64,000 nucleotides of DNA from Burkholderia oklahomensis C6786 (GTDB lineage: Bacteria > Pseudomonadota > Gammaproteobacteria > Burkholderiales > Burkholderiaceae), in contig NZ_CP009555.1 in assembly GCF_000959365.1 (NCBI RefSeq), positions 3,906,001 through 3,970,000 on the forward strand, in the 5' to 3' direction. Position numbers and translations under genes: made by a program. Positions 9,335 through 19,174 of the stretch are shown in pieces (within the stretch, counting starts at the first letter, position 1; every line of letters begins with the position of its first letter). The notes beneath the pieces were generated by a model that saw nothing but the letters and a program-made list of their open reading frames with translations, was not told the DNA's origin and did not search any database.

Positions 9335-10390
9335 TCAGCGCGCCGGGAACACGCGCACCGCGCGCGGAACGGCCGTCAGCGCGTCGCCGACGTCGAGCGC
9401 GAGCGCGCGCCATGCGTTGCGATCGAGCTCCGCTTCGAGCACGCCGCCCGCGCGCACGGCGAGCTCGACGCGCACCGAGCCGCCGAGCGGCACGACGCGC
9501 CGCACGTCGGCCGCGATGCCGTCCGCGCGCGCGCCCGGCGCGACGAGCGCCAGGTCGTGCGGCCGCACGTATGCGCGCGCCGGGCCCGCGAAATCCGCGT
9601 CGACGGCGATCGCCCCGGCCGCGCCGTTCGCGACGAAGCCCGTGCCGTTCACGGTGCCGTCGAGCCGGTTCGCCGCGCCGAGGAACTCGTAGACGAACGC
9701 GCTCCGCGGATGGTCGTAGACGTCCTGCGGGCTGCCGACCTGCTCGACGCGGCCGTGATCGAGCACGACGATCCGGTCGGCCACTTCGAGCGCCTCCTCC
9801 TGATCGTGCGTGACGAAGATCGTCGAGATGTGCAAGTCGTCGTGCAGCCGGCGCAGCCAGCTGCGCAGCTCCTTGCGCACCTTCGCGTCGAGCGCGCCGA
9901 ACGGCTCGTCGAGCAGCAGCACCTTCGGCTCGACGGCGAGCGCGCGCGCAAGCGCGATCCGCTGCCGCTGGCCGCCCGACAGCTCGGACGGATAGCGCTG
10001 CGCGAGCCAGTCGAGCTGCACGAGCGACAGCAATTCGTGCACCTTGTCGCGGATCGCGGCCTCGCTCGGCCGCTCGCGGCGCGGCTTCACGCGCAGCCCG
10101 AACGCGACGTTCTCGAACACCGTCATATGCCGGAACAGCGCGTAGTGCTGGAACACGAAGCCGACCTGCCGCTCGCGCGCGCCGACCGATGCGACGTCGA
10201 GCCCTTGCAGCACAACCTGCCCCGAATCCGCGTGCTCGAGGCCCGCGATCACGCGCAGGAGCGTCGTCTTGCCGCAGCCGGACGGCCCGAGGAGCGCGAC
10301 GAGCTCGCCCGCCGGAAAGTCGAGCGTGACGTCGTCGAGCGCGGTGAAGTCGCCGAAACGCTTGTGCAGGTTACGAACGATGATGCCCAT
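9335..10390 (-). CDS. cysA: Sulfate/thiosulfate ABC transporter ATPase
   Basis: 351-residue ATP-binding subunit of the sulfate importer. Walker [13 protein letters not shown]-loop [20 protein letters not shown], signature [15 protein letters not shown], Walker [13 protein letters not shown] and the switch His in [11 protein letters not shown] are all intact. The C-terminal 110 residues form a TOBE-like regulatory region. The Q-loop sequence with HYALF is characteristic of CysA. It lies 13 bases after cysW. Confidence 0.96.
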   Translation of the reverse strand: MGIIVRNLHKRFGDFTALDDVTLDFPAGELVALLGPSGCGKTTLLRVIAGLEHADSGQVVLQGLDVASVGARERQVGFVFQHYALFRHMTVFENVAFGLRVKPRRERPSEAAIRDKVHELLSLVQLDWLAQRYPSELSGGQRQRIALARALAVEPKVLLLDEPFGALDAKVRKELRSWLRRLHDDLHISTIFVTHDQEEALEVADRIVVLDHGRVEQVGSPQDVYDHPRSAFVYEFLGAANRLDGTVNGTGFVANGAAGAIAVDADFAGPARAYVRPHDLALVAPGARADGIAADVRRVVPLGGSVRVELAVRAGGVLEAELDRNAWRALALDVGDALTAVPRAVRVFPAR

Positions 10391-10403
10391 CTGGTTTGCC
10401 TCT

Positions 10404-11375
10404 TTATGAAATCGACGAAGTGACGGCGGCGCTCGGATGCGCGGCGGGCGCGGCGTCGCGGCCGCCCGCGAGTTCGGCGGACAGCCGTCGCTCGGCGAAG
10501 AGCTTGAGCGCGAGCGTGACGAGCGCGAGGAGCGCGAGCACCGACGCCACCGCGAACGCGGCCGCGAAGTTGTACTCGTTGTAGAGAATCTCGACGTGCA
10601 GCGGCATCGTGTCGGTCTGGCCGCGGATGTGGCCGGACACGACCGACACCGCGCCGAACTCGCCCATCGCGCGCGCGTTGCAGAGGATCACGCCGTACAG
10701 CAGGCCCCACTTCACGTTCGGCAGCGTCACGCGGCGGAAGATCTGCCAGCCGGACGCGCCGAGCACGCGCGCGGCCTCCTCCTCGTCGGAGCCCTGCGCC
10801 TGCATCAGCGGGATCAGCTCGCGCGCGACGAACGGGAACGTGACGAAGATCGTCGCGAGCACGATGCCCGGCACCGCGAAGATGATCTGCACGTCGTGCG
10901 CCTGCAGCCAGGGCCCGAACCAGCCCTGCGCGCCGAACAGCAGCACGTAGACGAGGCCCGAGATCACGGGCGACACCGAGAACGGCAGGTCGATGAGCGT
11001 CGTCAGGAGCGCCTTCCCCTTGAATTCGAACTTCGCGATCGCCCACGACGCGCACACGCCGAACACGAGATTGAGCGGCACCGCGATCGCGGCGACGGTC
11101 AGCGTCAGCTTGATCGCCGACCATGCATCCGGGTCGGCGAGCGATTCGAGATAGAAATCGAGGCCCTTGCGCAGCGCCTCGAAGAACACCGCGGCGAGCG
11201 GCACGACGAGAAAGAGCGCGAGGAACACGAGCGCCGTGCCCGTGAGCAGCCAGCGCACCGCGCGCGGCTCGCTGACGGGATCGAGGCGCCGGGCGCGCGC
11301 ACTCGCGTCGGCGGCGGCGCGGCGCGCATCGGCGGGCGCCGCGACGGCGCGTGATTGAACGGCGTCGTGGCTCAT
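10404..11375 (-). CDS. cysW: Sulfate ABC transporter permease CysW
   Basis: 323 residues with six membrane segments after a polar, Ala/Arg-rich N-terminal extension of about 40 residues. The ATPase-docking EAA loop reads [20 protein letters not shown], and [15 protein letters not shown] is the typical CysW stretch. The start at 11375 overlaps the cysT stop as ATGA, which indicates translational coupling. It forms the membrane channel together with CysT. Confidence 0.95.
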   Translation of the reverse strand: MSHDAVQSRAVAAPADARRAAADASARARRLDPVSEPRAVRWLLTGTALVFLALFLVVPLAAVFFEALRKGLDFYLESLADPDAWSAIKLTLTVAAIAVPLNLVFGVCASWAIAKFEFKGKALLTTLIDLPFSVSPVISGLVYVLLFGAQGWFGPWLQAHDVQIIFAVPGIVLATIFVTFPFVARELIPLMQAQGSDEEEAARVLGASGWQIFRRVTLPNVKWGLLYGVILCNARAMGEFGAVSVVSGHIRGQTDTMPLHVEILYNEYNFAAAFAVASVLALLALVTLALKLFAERRLSAELAGGRDAAPAAHPSAAVTSSIS

Positions 11376-12265
11376 TGCGCGCCTCCGAGGGCGGTCGCCG
11401 CGTGCGCCGTCGGCGCCGGGCCGCTTGCGCCGCGGCTGGTGCGGCGCTGCAGATACCACTGCAGCGTATTGATGAGGAGCAGCATCACGAACGACACGAC
11501 GAGCATCACGACGGCGAGCGCCGTCGCGCCCGCATAGTCGTACTGCTCGAGCTTCGTGATGATGAGGAGCGATGTGATCTCCGACTTCATCGGCACGTTG
11601 CCCGCGATGAAGATCACCGAGCCGTATTCGCCGAGCGCGCGCGCGAACGCAAGCGCGAAGCCCGTCAGGAGCGCGGGCGTCACGGCGGGCAGCACGACGC
11701 GCCGGAACGCGAGCCAGCGCGACGCGCCGAGGCACGCGGCCGCTTCCTCCTGCTCGCGCTCGAAATCCTCGAGCACCGGCTGCACGGTGCGTACGACGAA
11801 CGGCAGGCCGATGAACGTCAGCGCGACGAGCACGCCGAACGGCGTGAACGCGATCTTGATGCCGAGCGGCGCGAGATAGCTGCCGATCCAGCCGTTCTGC
11901 GCGTAGACGGCCGCGAGCGAGATGCCGGCGACCGACGTCGGCAGCGCGAACGGCAGATCGACGATCGCGTCGACGAGCCGCTTGAACGGAAACGAGTAGC
12001 GCACGAGCACCCACGCGACGAGAAAGCCGAACACCGCGTTGACGAGCGCGCCGCCCAACGCGGCCGAGAACGTCAGCCGGTACGACGCGAGCACGCGCGG
12101 CGACGTCGTCGCGGCGACGAACTGATCCCAGGTGAGCGTGGCCGTCTTCAGGAAAGTGGCGGCGAGCGGAATCAGCACCACGAGGCTCAGGTAGGCCAGC
12201 GTGATGCCGAGCGTCACGCCGAATCCGGGCAGCGCGCTCGGCTTGCGGAAGGTGAACGTCGTCAT
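11372..12265 (-). CDS. cysT: Sulfate ABC transporter permease CysT
   Basis: 297 residues, six membrane segments. Family marks include [20 protein letters not shown], the EAA loop [19 protein letters not shown] and [20 protein letters not shown]. The ATG at 12265 is preferred over an upstream ATG at 12292 because GGAAGAG lies eight bases before it and the known proteins begin near this residue. It is preceded by a hairpin-containing gap after sbp. Confidence 0.94.
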   Translation of the reverse strand: MTTFTFRKPSALPGFGVTLGITLAYLSLVVLIPLAATFLKTATLTWDQFVAATTSPRVLASYRLTFSAALGGALVNAVFGFLVAWVLVRYSFPFKRLVDAIVDLPFALPTSVAGISLAAVYAQNGWIGSYLAPLGIKIAFTPFGVLVALTFIGLPFVVRTVQPVLEDFEREQEEAAACLGASRWLAFRRVVLPAVTPALLTGFALAFARALGEYGSVIFIAGNVPMKSEITSLLIITKLEQYDYAGATALAVVMLVVSFVMLLLINTLQWYLQRRTSRGASGPAPTAHAATALGGAQ

Positions 12266-12302
12266 GCGGAATGCTCTTCCAGGGTGATGCACATGGGTTC
12301 GA

Positions 12303-12343
12303 CGGCTTGACGGACGCGCGTTGCCGGCGCGTCCGTCAAGCCG
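12303..12343 (-). promoter_or_regulatory. Perfect stem-loop between sbp and cysT
   Basis: A perfect 16-base stem: CGGCTTGACGGACGCG at 12303-12318 pairs with 12328-12343 across a nine-base loop. No T-run follows in the direction of transcription. It probably protects or partly terminates the sbp message, lowering expression of the transporter genes relative to the binding protein. Confidence 0.75.
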
Positions 12344-12397
12344 ATGTCGTTGTGTTGCGGAACGGCGCGCCGATCGCGGCGCGCCGCCCGTCGTCGC

Positions 12398-13435
12398 TCA
12401 TTGCGGCTTGTAGATCGAATCGAACACGCCGCCGTCGGCGAAATGCGTCTTCTGCGCATGGGTCCAGCCGCCGAACGTGTCGTCGACCGTATACAGCTTC
12501 AGCTTCGGGAACTGCTTCGTGAGCGCGGCCGGCACGTCCTTCGAGCGCGGCCGGTAGTAATTGCGCGCGGCGATCTCCTGCCCTTCCTTGCTGTACAGGA
12601 AGTTCAGATACGCGTCCGCGAGCTTGCGCGTGCCCTTCTTGTCGACCACCTTGTCGACGACCGCGACGGGCGGCTCCGCGAGAATGCTCGCCGACGGCAC
12701 GACGATCTCGAACTTGTCGGCGCCGAACTCCTTGATCGACAGGAACGCCTCGTTCTCCCACGCGATCAGCACGTCGCCGATCCCGCGCTGCACGAAGCTC
12801 GTCGTCGCGCCGCGCGCGCCCGAATCGAGCACGCCCGCGTTCCTGTACAGCTTCGAGACGAAATCCTTCGCCGTCTGCGCATTGCCGCCCGGCTTGTGCT
12901 GCGCGTACGCCCAGGCGGCGAGGTAGTTCCAGCGCGCGCCGCCCGACGTCTTCGGGTTCGGCGTGACGATCGACACGCCCGGCTTCGCGAGGTCGTCCCA
13001 GTCCTTGATGCCCTTCGGATTGCCCTTGCGCACGAGGAACACGATCGTCGACGTGTACGGCGACGCGTTGTCCGGCAAGCGCTTTTGCCAATCCTTGTCG
13101 ATGAGGCCCTTGTTCGCGAGCGCGTCGATGTCGTATGCAAGCGCGAGCGTCACGACGTCGGCCTGCAGGCCGTCGAGCACCGAGCGCGCCTGCGCGCCCG
13201 AGCCGCCGTGCGACTGCTTGAAGTTCACCGTCTCGCCCGTCTTCGCCTTCCACTCCTTGCCGAACGCCTGATTGACGTCCTGATAGAGCTCGCGCGTCGG
13301 ATCGTACGAGACGTTCAGGAACGTCGTGTCCGCGAGCGCCGGCGTGAGCGCGCCGAGCGCCGCCGCCGCGCCGAGCGCGAGTGATGCGATGAGACGACGT
13401 GCGCCGCCCGCCAGCCCCGTGTTGCGCTTGACCAT
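12398..13435 (-). CDS. sbp: Sulfate-binding periplasmic protein
   Basis: 345 residues. A signal peptide is present with basic MVKR start, a hydrophobic core and a cleavage site after TPALA near residue 35. The mature protein begins [17 protein letters not shown], and [20 protein letters not shown] and [13 protein letters not shown] are diagnostic of Sbp/CysP sulfate-binding proteins. It delivers sulfate to CysTWA and is the first gene of the operon. A shared motif with the ssu promoter lies 73-82 bases upstream. Confidence 0.95.
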   Translation of the reverse strand: MVKRNTGLAGGARRLIASLALGAAAALGALTPALADTTFLNVSYDPTRELYQDVNQAFGKEWKAKTGETVNFKQSHGGSGAQARSVLDGLQADVVTLALAYDIDALANKGLIDKDWQKRLPDNASPYTSTIVFLVRKGNPKGIKDWDDLAKPGVSIVTPNPKTSGGARWNYLAAWAYAQHKPGGNAQTAKDFVSKLYRNAGVLDSGARGATTSFVQRGIGDVLIAWENEAFLSIKEFGADKFEIVVPSASILAEPPVAVVDKVVDKKGTRKLADAYLNFLYSKEGQEIAARNYYRPRSKDVPAALTKQFPKLKLYTVDDTFGGWTHAQKTHFADGGVFDSIYKPQ

Positions 13436-13507
13436 CCGTTGTTCTCCGTGTGGGTCATGGGTTGTGATGTCGGGCCAGTCTAACGAACAGGTTTCATCAT
13501 TAAAAAT

Positions 13508-13517
13508 AATCGTTCCT
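13508..13517 (+). promoter_or_regulatory. Sulfur-gene motif upstream of sbp (candidate CysB/SsuR site)
   Basis: AATCGTTCCT in an A/T-rich island, 73-82 bases before sbp. The same decamer, on the other strand, is upstream of ssuD at 52040-52049. In the aligned orientation the similarity extends to about 15 of 18 bases. The regulator is inferred from gene function only. Confidence 0.45.
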
Positions 13518-13657
13518 CATTTTTTAATACTCAAAAGTGGTAACGACCGCCCGATCGACGGCTATCGCGGCCGAAGCGGCGCTGCGACGCAGCCGGATCG
13601 CGGCGAAATCGCCGTGATAGCGCCGAACTTCAAGTAACGCTTGAATTTCCCCGAGCA

Positions 13658-13673
13658 CTGTATAAAAATACAG
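13658..13673. promoter_or_regulatory. LexA (SOS) box 1
   Basis: CTGTATAAAAATACAG fits the CTGT-N8-ACAG consensus exactly. It overlaps the likely -10 region of the lexA promoter; TTGAAT at 13641-13646 is a possible -35. Confidence 0.9.
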
Positions 13674-13677
13674 CTCA

Positions 13678-13693
13678 CTGTCTATCCATACAG
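13678..13693. promoter_or_regulatory. LexA (SOS) box 2
   Basis: CTGTCTATCCATACAG, a second exact CTGT-N8-ACAG box, starts 20 bases after the first and ends only seven bases before the lexA start codon. Confidence 0.88.
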
Positions 13694-13700
13694 TCATGCC

Positions 13701-14348
13701 ATGATCAAACTCACCGCCCGTCAGCAGCAAGTGTTCGATTTGATCCGTCGCGCGATCGAGCGCTCCGGCTTTCCGCCCACTCGCGCGGAAATCGCCGCCG
13801 AGCTGGGCTTCAGCTCGCCGAACGCGGCCGAGGAGCACTTGCGGGCGCTCGCACGCAAGGGCGTGATCGAGCTGGCGGCGGGCGCGTCGCGCGGCATTCG
13901 CCTGATCGGCATCGAGGATTCGCCGCACCAGCTGACGCTGCCGCACGCGGCGCTGATGCAGCTGTCGCTGCCGCTCGTCGGCCGCGTCGCGGCGGGTAGC
14001 CCGATCCTCGCGCAGGAGCACATCTCGCAGCACTACGCATGCGATCCCGCACTCTTCTCGAGCAAGCCGGACTACCTGCTGAAGGTGCGCGGCCTGTCGA
14101 TGCGCGACGCCGGCATCCTCGACGGCGATCTGCTCGCCGTGCAGAAGCGGACCGAGGCGAAGGACGGCCAGATCATCGTCGCGCGGCTCGGCGACGACGT
14201 CACGGTCAAGCGCCTGAAGCGCCGGCCCGGCGGCGTCGAGTTGATCGCCGAGAACCCCGATTACGAGAACATCTTCGTGAAGGCCGGCAGCGCGGAATTC
14301 GCGCTCGAAGGCATCGCCGTCGGGCTGATCCGCCCGGGCGAGTTCTGA
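13701..14348 (+). CDS. lexA: SOS repressor LexA
   Basis: 215 residues. The N-terminal winged helix-turn-helix ([20 protein letters not shown]) recognises SOS boxes, and the C-terminal S24 self-cleavage domain follows. The Ala-Gly scissile bond is in GRVAAGSP, the catalytic Ser in [15 protein letters not shown], and the catalytic Lys in [10 protein letters not shown]. RecA-stimulated autocleavage derepresses the regulon. The ATG at 13701 is required because the in-frame ATG at 13641 would put both LexA boxes inside the gene. No clear ribosome binding site precedes 13701. Confidence 0.97.
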   Translation: MIKLTARQQQVFDLIRRAIERSGFPPTRAEIAAELGFSSPNAAEEHLRALARKGVIELAAGASRGIRLIGIEDSPHQLTLPHAALMQLSLPLVGRVAAGSPILAQEHISQHYACDPALFSSKPDYLLKVRGLSMRDAGILDGDLLAVQKRTEAKDGQIIVARLGDDVTVKRLKRRPGGVELIAENPDYENIFVKAGSAEFALEGIAVGLIRPGEF

Positions 14349-14414
14349 CCGCCCCGCAGCCCGCCCGCGGCAACGCCCGTCTATCCCGCCATTCGACTGG
14401 ATCTGGAGAACCCT

Positions 14415-14741
14415 ATGGAACGCCTCGCCCGCCTGCTGCCCTTCCGCCAATTCGGCCGCCTGCGCCATCTGCGCGGACGCACGCCATGCGCGCCGCTCGT
14501 CGCCGCCCAGCCGCGCGGCGAGCACGACGCGCAGCCGTCGCTGCTGCCGTCCGCACTGCCGGCATTCGCGCGCGTGTCGCTGAACGGTTCGCTCCATCAC
14601 GCGGAACCCGAGCGGCGCGCGCCGGTGCGCGTCTATCATGGGCCGTCGCGATTCATCATGGTCGGCACGGTCGATGCGATCTGCCGGATGATCGATCGCT
14701 GCATCGCCGAGGAACGTTCGCTGACGCAACAAGGTCTCTGA
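14415..14741 (+). CDS. Conserved small protein of unknown function
   Basis: 108 residues with GGAGA five bases before the ATG, so translation is likely. The N-terminal half is rich in Arg, Leu and Pro. The C-terminal half (VRVYHGPSRFIMVGTVDAIC, then RMIDRCIAEE) looks like a compact folded region. No signal peptide or membrane segment is evident. It lies between lexA and the DUF2939-type gene, on the same strand, but has no SOS box of its own. I do not recognise the function. Confidence 0.7.
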   Translation: MERLARLLPFRQFGRLRHLRGRTPCAPLVAAQPRGEHDAQPSLLPSALPAFARVSLNGSLHHAEPERRAPVRVYHGPSRFIMVGTVDAICRMIDRCIAEERSLTQQGL

Positions 14742-14792
14742 TCTGCGGAGCCCGTGCGCCCGTCTCGTCGTGGAGGCCGTTTGAATTCTGCC

Positions 14793-15524
14793 ATGCGCCT
14801 GCAAAGGCGATTCCTGAAGCCGGTTTCGATCGTCGTGGCGCTTGTCGTCGCCGCGGCGGTGATCGTCTATGCGTATGCGTCGCCCTATCTCGCGCTCAGG
14901 CAGCTGAAGCTGGCGATCGATGCGCGCGATGCGCAGGCGATCAGCACCTATGTCGATTTCCCCGCTTTGCGGATCAGCCTGAAGCAGCAGCTCGCCGACG
15001 AATTGATGCGGCGCATCGACGCGCAAAAACGCGACAATCCGATCGCGATCATCGGCGCGCTGATCGGCTCGGCGCTTGTCGGCCCGCTCGTCGATGCTTA
15101 CGCGACGCCCGAAGGCGTCGCCGCGCTGATGAACGGCTTGCCGCCGCGCGCGCAGTCCGGGCAACGGCCGCCGGAGTTGAGCCGGCCCGGCGATCAAGCG
15201 GCGAGCCAGGCAGCGGCCGTGGCGCCTGCGGCGGGTGCGTCGTCGGGTGGCCCCGGCCATTCAGTTGCCGCGTCAAGCGACGCGACGCCTGCCGCGAGCG
15301 ACACGGCGGCGCAAGCCGCGCCGTTGCCCGCATCCGGCACGCCGTCCGCCGCCGCAAGTTCGCCATCCGGCACATCGCCGCAGACGAGCGCCGCCTACCG
15401 GAGCTTCGATGAATTCATCGTCACGTATCGCCGCGACGACGGCAGCGCGCGCTATGCCGCGATCTTTCGTCGCAGCGGAATCCTCGGCTGGAAATTATCG
15501 GCGGTCGATTTGCACGGCGAGTGA
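14793..15524 (+). CDS. DUF2939-like membrane-anchored protein
   Basis: About 243 residues. An N-terminal membrane anchor (VSIVVALVVAAAVIVYAYA) is followed by a helical segment, SPYLALRQLKLAIDARDAQA, typical of DUF2939 proteins. A long Ala/Ser/Pro linker then precedes a C-terminal piece, SFDEFIVTYRRDDG, that resembles the second half of the domain. It is probably periplasmic. The start is uncertain: a GTG at 14754 and a TTG at 14781 have nearby GGAG motifs, whereas the ATG at 14793 has a poor one. Function unknown. Confidence 0.72.
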   Translation: MRLQRRFLKPVSIVVALVVAAAVIVYAYASPYLALRQLKLAIDARDAQAISTYVDFPALRISLKQQLADELMRRIDAQKRDNPIAIIGALIGSALVGPLVDAYATPEGVAALMNGLPPRAQSGQRPPELSRPGDQAASQAAAVAPAAGASSGGPGHSVAASSDATPAASDTAAQAAPLPASGTPSAAASSPSGTSPQTSAAYRSFDEFIVTYRRDDGSARYAAIFRRSGILGWKLSAVDLHGE

Positions 15525-15843
15525 ATTTGAATCGGCCCGTCGGCCGCATGCCGCATGAAGCAAGCGTGAATGCCGGGCCCGGCGCATGCGCACGGAAACG
15601 GCAGAGGGCCGGGGCGATTTCAAACGATGCGAGACGAGCCGCCGGACCCGCCCGCCGCGCGGCTTTGCAAATCGGCTGGAACCGGTTCGATTCGTTTGCC
15701 CGATCAACCGATGGCGAAAACCGATGGCGAGATTACCCGATGATGGCCATCGGCGATCAGGCGAAGCGGCGAATATCGGCTGCCCCCCGCGCAGCCGATT
15801 CATGCTCCGTAGCGCCACGCGCCGATGTGCGTCGGTGGCGTAG
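15525..15843. other. Intergenic region, no supported gene
   Basis: Convergent gap between the DUF2939-like gene and the universal stress gene. I see no RNA gene, clear terminator or coding signal. Confidence 0.6.
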
Positions 15844-16338
15844 TCAGCGTCCGGCTGCCGCCGCGGTTGCTTCCTTCGCGCTTTCAGCCTTCTGCTCCGC
15901 CGGCGACGAGCACGCGACCAGAATGCTGCACGACACGCGATCGAGCAGTTGCGTGTTGCCCGACCCCATCCACCACCGCGACAAACCGCTACGGCAGCGA
16001 TGGCCGACCACGACGAGATCGACGTTGAGCTTGGTCGCGAGATTCGCGATCTCGTCGATCGGGTAGCCGAACGCGAAATGCCCCTGCGCCTGCACACCGT
16101 GCTCGGTCAGCCAGTCGACGCCCTCTTGCAGGATCTCGCGTGCGGTTTCCTCGAAGCGGCTGCAGGCGACATCGGTCAGCAGGCCGGCGCTTTGCGCGAT
16201 GCTCGATCGCATATCGACGACCGACAGCAAGTGTGCTTCGGCTTTCAGATCGCGTGCCAGATCGGCGCCGCATCTCAATGCCTTGCGGCCCTCGAGCGTG
16301 CCGTCGTAGCACAACAGTATTTTTTTATAGCTAGCCAT
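15844..16338 (-). CDS. Universal stress protein (UspA family)
   Basis: 164-residue single UspA domain with the usual start ASYKKILLCYDGTLEGRKAL and core NVDLVVVGHRC. The ATP-binding motif G-x2-G-x9-G-[ST] is only partly kept: the second glycine is replaced by Cys (GHRC), while the later MGSGN is present. ATP binding is therefore uncertain. The ATG at 16338 is chosen because GGGAGG lies just upstream; the longer frame adds an Arg-rich tail with no support. It is monocistronic and divergent from nodI. Confidence 0.9.
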   Translation of the reverse strand: MASYKKILLCYDGTLEGRKALRCGADLARDLKAEAHLLSVVDMRSSIAQSAGLLTDVACSRFEETAREILQEGVDWLTEHGVQAQGHFAFGYPIDEIANLATKLNVDLVVVGHRCRSGLSRWWMGSGNTQLLDRVSCSILVACSSPAEQKAESAKEATAAAAGR

Positions 16339-16568
16339 CTTGGCCTCCCTAATGCGCGACCGGCGCATGGAACCCATCATGCTGCGCCGCAATTCCAGAT
16401 GCAAGCGCAGGAAAACGCTGATTCGCCCCGCGCCGCGAACGCGCGATGATGCGATGCACGAAGTCGAGCAATGTGCGCCGTGACGAGGCAAGCGCGCTGA
16501 AGCAATGCGATCGATGCACTAGAATGGCCCGTTCGTATTGCACGATTCCAATCGATATTCACTTGCCC

Positions 16569-17483
16569 ATGTCCGTCGCACCGATCGATTTTCAGGCAGT
16601 CGAGAAACGCTACGACGGCAAGCTCGTCGTCAACGGCTTGTCCTTTCACGTGCAGCCCGGCGAATGCTTCGGCCTGCTCGGCCCGAACGGCGCCGGCAAG
16701 ACCACGACGCTCAAGATGCTGCTCGGCATCACGTATCCGGACGCGGGCTCGATCAGCCTGTGCGGCGAGTCCGTGCCGTCTCGCGCGCGGCATGCGCGGC
16801 GCCGCGTCGGCGTGGTGCCGCAGTTCGACAACCTCGATCCCGACTTCACCGTCCGCGAGAACCTGATTGTATTCGCCCGCTACTTCGGGCTCTCCGCACA
16901 CGAGGCGCGCTCGCTCGTGCCGTCGCTGCTCGCGTTCGCGAAGCTCGAGAACAAGGCCGACGCGAGGGTGAGCGAACTGTCGGGCGGCATGAAGCGGCGG
17001 CTCACGCTGGCCCGCGCGCTCGTCAACGATCCCGACGTGCTCGTGCTCGACGAGCCGACGACGGGCCTCGATCCGCAGGCCCGGCATCTGATGTGGGAAC
17101 GGCTGCGCTCGCTCCTCGGGCGCGGCAAGACGATTCTGCTGACCACGCACTTCATGGAAGAGGCGGAGCGCCTGTGCCACCGCCTGTGCGTGATCGAGGA
17201 AGGCCGCAAGATCGCGGAAGGCGCGCCGCGCGCGCTGATCGAAACGGAAATCGGCTGCGACGTGATCGAGATCTACGGGCCCGATCCCGTGCAACTGCGC
17301 GACGAGCTCGCGCCGCTCGCCAAGCGCACCGAGATCAGCGGCGAAACGCTCTTTTGCTACGTCGACGATCCGGAGCCGATCAACGCACGCCTGAAGGGCC
17401 GCACGGGCCTGCGCTATCTGCACCGCCCCGCGAATCTCGAAGACGTATTCCTGCGGCTGACCGGCCGCGAGATGCAGGACTGA
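16569..17483 (+). CDS. nodI: NodI-type ABC exporter ATPase
   Basis: 304 residues, the usual NodI length. Walker [17 protein letters not shown], signature [20 protein letters not shown], Walker [17 protein letters not shown] and the switch His in [13 protein letters not shown] are intact. With NodJ it forms a DRA-family exporter; in rhizobia it exports lipochitooligosaccharide Nod factors. Burkholderia of this kind do not nodulate, so the substrate here is unknown. The ATG at 16569 matches the conserved start. The downstream nodJ begins four bases after the stop. Confidence 0.9.
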   Translation: MSVAPIDFQAVEKRYDGKLVVNGLSFHVQPGECFGLLGPNGAGKTTTLKMLLGITYPDAGSISLCGESVPSRARHARRRVGVVPQFDNLDPDFTVRENLIVFARYFGLSAHEARSLVPSLLAFAKLENKADARVSELSGGMKRRLTLARALVNDPDVLVLDEPTTGLDPQARHLMWERLRSLLGRGKTILLTTHFMEEAERLCHRLCVIEEGRKIAEGAPRALIETEIGCDVIEIYGPDPVQLRDELAPLAKRTEISGETLFCYVDDPEPINARLKGRTGLRYLHRPANLEDVFLRLTGREMQD

Positions 17484-17487
17484 AACA

Positions 17488-18324
17488 ATGGACACTCGCC
17501 ACTACACGTCGCAGCCGGCCGTCGCGCCCCGTGAGCGCGAATCCGCGTTCGCGCTCGCGCTGCCCGCGAACGCGACCAACTGGATCGCCGTCTGGCGGCG
17601 CAATTATCTCGTCTGGCAAAAACTCGCGATCGCGTCGATGTTCGGCAATCTCGCCGATCCGATGATCTACCTGTTCGGCCTCGGGCTCGGCCTCGGGCTG
17701 ATGGTCGGGCACGTCGAAGGCGTGTCGTACATCGCGTTCCTTGCGGCCGGCACGGTCGGCTCGAGCGTGATGATGTCGGCGAGCTTCGAATCGATGTATT
17801 CGGGCTTCTCACGAATGCACGTGCAGCGCACCTGGGAAGCGATCATGCACACGCCGCTGTCGCTCGGCGACATCGTGCTCGGCGAGATCGTCTGGGCAGC
17901 GAGCAAGGCGATCCTGTCGGGCGCGGCGATCATGCTCGTCGCCGGCGTGCTCGGCTATGCGAAGTTTCCGTCGATGCTGGTCGCCCTGCCGGTGATCGCG
18001 CTCGCCGGCCTCGCGTTCGCGAGCCTCGCGATGATCGTCACCGCGCTCGCGCCGTCCTACGATTTCTTCATGTTCTATCAGACGCTCGCGCTGACGCCGA
18101 TGCTGCTCTTGTCCGGCGTGTTCTTCCCGCTCACGCAGTTGCCGGAGTTCGCGCAGCGCGTCGCGCACGCGCTGCCGCTCGCGAATGCGGTCGATCTGAT
18201 CCGCCCGGCGATGCTCGGCCGTCCGGCGACCGATGTCGCGATCCACGTTGCGATACTCGCCGCGTACGCGGTGGGCGGATTCTTCGTGTGCGCGCGCCTG
18301 TTCAGGCGTCGGATGATGCGCTGA
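17488..18324 (+). CDS. nodJ: NodJ-type ABC exporter permease
   Basis: 278 residues with six membrane segments of the ABC-2 type and the ABC-2 signature region in [19 protein letters not shown]. The stretch [20 protein letters not shown] is characteristic of NodJ/KpsM-like permeases. It starts four bases after nodI, so the two genes are surely co-transcribed and act as one exporter. Confidence 0.9.
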   Translation: MDTRHYTSQPAVAPRERESAFALALPANATNWIAVWRRNYLVWQKLAIASMFGNLADPMIYLFGLGLGLGLMVGHVEGVSYIAFLAAGTVGSSVMMSASFESMYSGFSRMHVQRTWEAIMHTPLSLGDIVLGEIVWAASKAILSGAAIMLVAGVLGYAKFPSMLVALPVIALAGLAFASLAMIVTALAPSYDFFMFYQTLALTPMLLLSGVFFPLTQLPEFAQRVAHALPLANAVDLIRPAMLGRPATDVAIHVAILAAYAVGGFFVCARLFRRRMMR

Positions 18325-18438
18325 CGAAACCGGGCCGCCCGGCAGGCTCGCGACGCCGGGCGCGCGCGAGCCGAATGCCGAACGTGCGGCCCTTCGGCCG
18401 CGCCGCGGCCACGCGCCGCGCGGCCGCCAGCGCGACGA

Positions 18439-18861
18439 TCATTCGTCGTCGTCGCTCCAAGGCATCTCGACGTCGGTCAGGAACGCGACGGTCGCGAGCG
18501 GCCCGCCCTCCTGCCGGCCGAGCTTGCCGTCCGCGCGGTGCCATTCGACGCGGAACACCGTGCCCGGATCGTCGGCGAGCAGATACACGGTGCGCAATTC
18601 CTCCGGGTCGGCATCCTCGACGGGGCCGTCGAACGACACGAGCATTTTCTGCGGCCACAGTCCGTTGACCGGATCGTAGACGCGCTCGCCCTGCGGAATG
18701 TCGATGCTCGCATCGACGCCGATCGTCGCCGACGCCTCGACGATCATCTTGCCGAGCGCGTTCAGCACGGCGGTCGCACGCGTGGAGTTGGCCTGGCGAA
18801 TCGCGAGATCGCCGCGCGTCAGCGCCTGTTCGAGGCGGGGATGTACCTTGTGTTTCGTCAT
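18439..18861 (-). CDS. Conserved protein of unknown function
   Basis: 140 residues with AGGAAA before the ATG at 18861. It is acidic, with a Trp-Ser-Asp-rich end (MPWSDDDE). The body contains NALGKMIVEASATIGVDASI and FRVEWHRADGKL, suggesting a small soluble alpha/beta fold. No signal peptide, membrane segment or metal motif is seen. It converges with nodJ and lies far from the next minus-strand gene. I do not recognise it. Confidence 0.7.
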   Translation of the reverse strand: MTKHKVHPRLEQALTRGDLAIRQANSTRATAVLNALGKMIVEASATIGVDASIDIPQGERVYDPVNGLWPQKMLVSFDGPVEDADPEELRTVYLLADDPGTVFRVEWHRADGKLGRQEGGPLATVAFLTDVEMPWSDDDE

Positions 18862-19174
18862 GCGTTTTCCTGATTGCTTCTGCTTCTGAAAATGACGGCC
18901 GGCCTCGATTCCGAGACCGGCCCGATAACGTGCGCGCGGACTGCCGGCGTGTCGGCGATGCGGTCGAATCCGTCGTGCTGGAATCGCCGGGCGGTTGCCG
19001 TCAGTCGCCGCTCGTCGCGCCCGAATGGAAATCGCCAATCGCCGCTGCCGCCGATCTCCGAGCCCGATTGCGTGATCCGGCCCGGCATCGCCGCAGGCGC
19101 GCCCGTGGCCGATGCATGTCGACCGAGCGCCCTAATCGCATTTTCCCGGCCGATCGCCTCCGGACTCGCCGCGC
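18862..19174. other. Intergenic region, no supported gene
   Basis: Upstream of the 140-residue unknown and downstream of the permease. It presumably contains the promoter of the former; nothing else is recognisable. Confidence 0.55.

Noticed and set aside
16569..18324. nodIJ as evidence of a nodulating symbiont
   Set aside because: No nodABC or other symbiosis genes are present, and NodIJ-type exporters are common in non-symbiotic Burkholderia.
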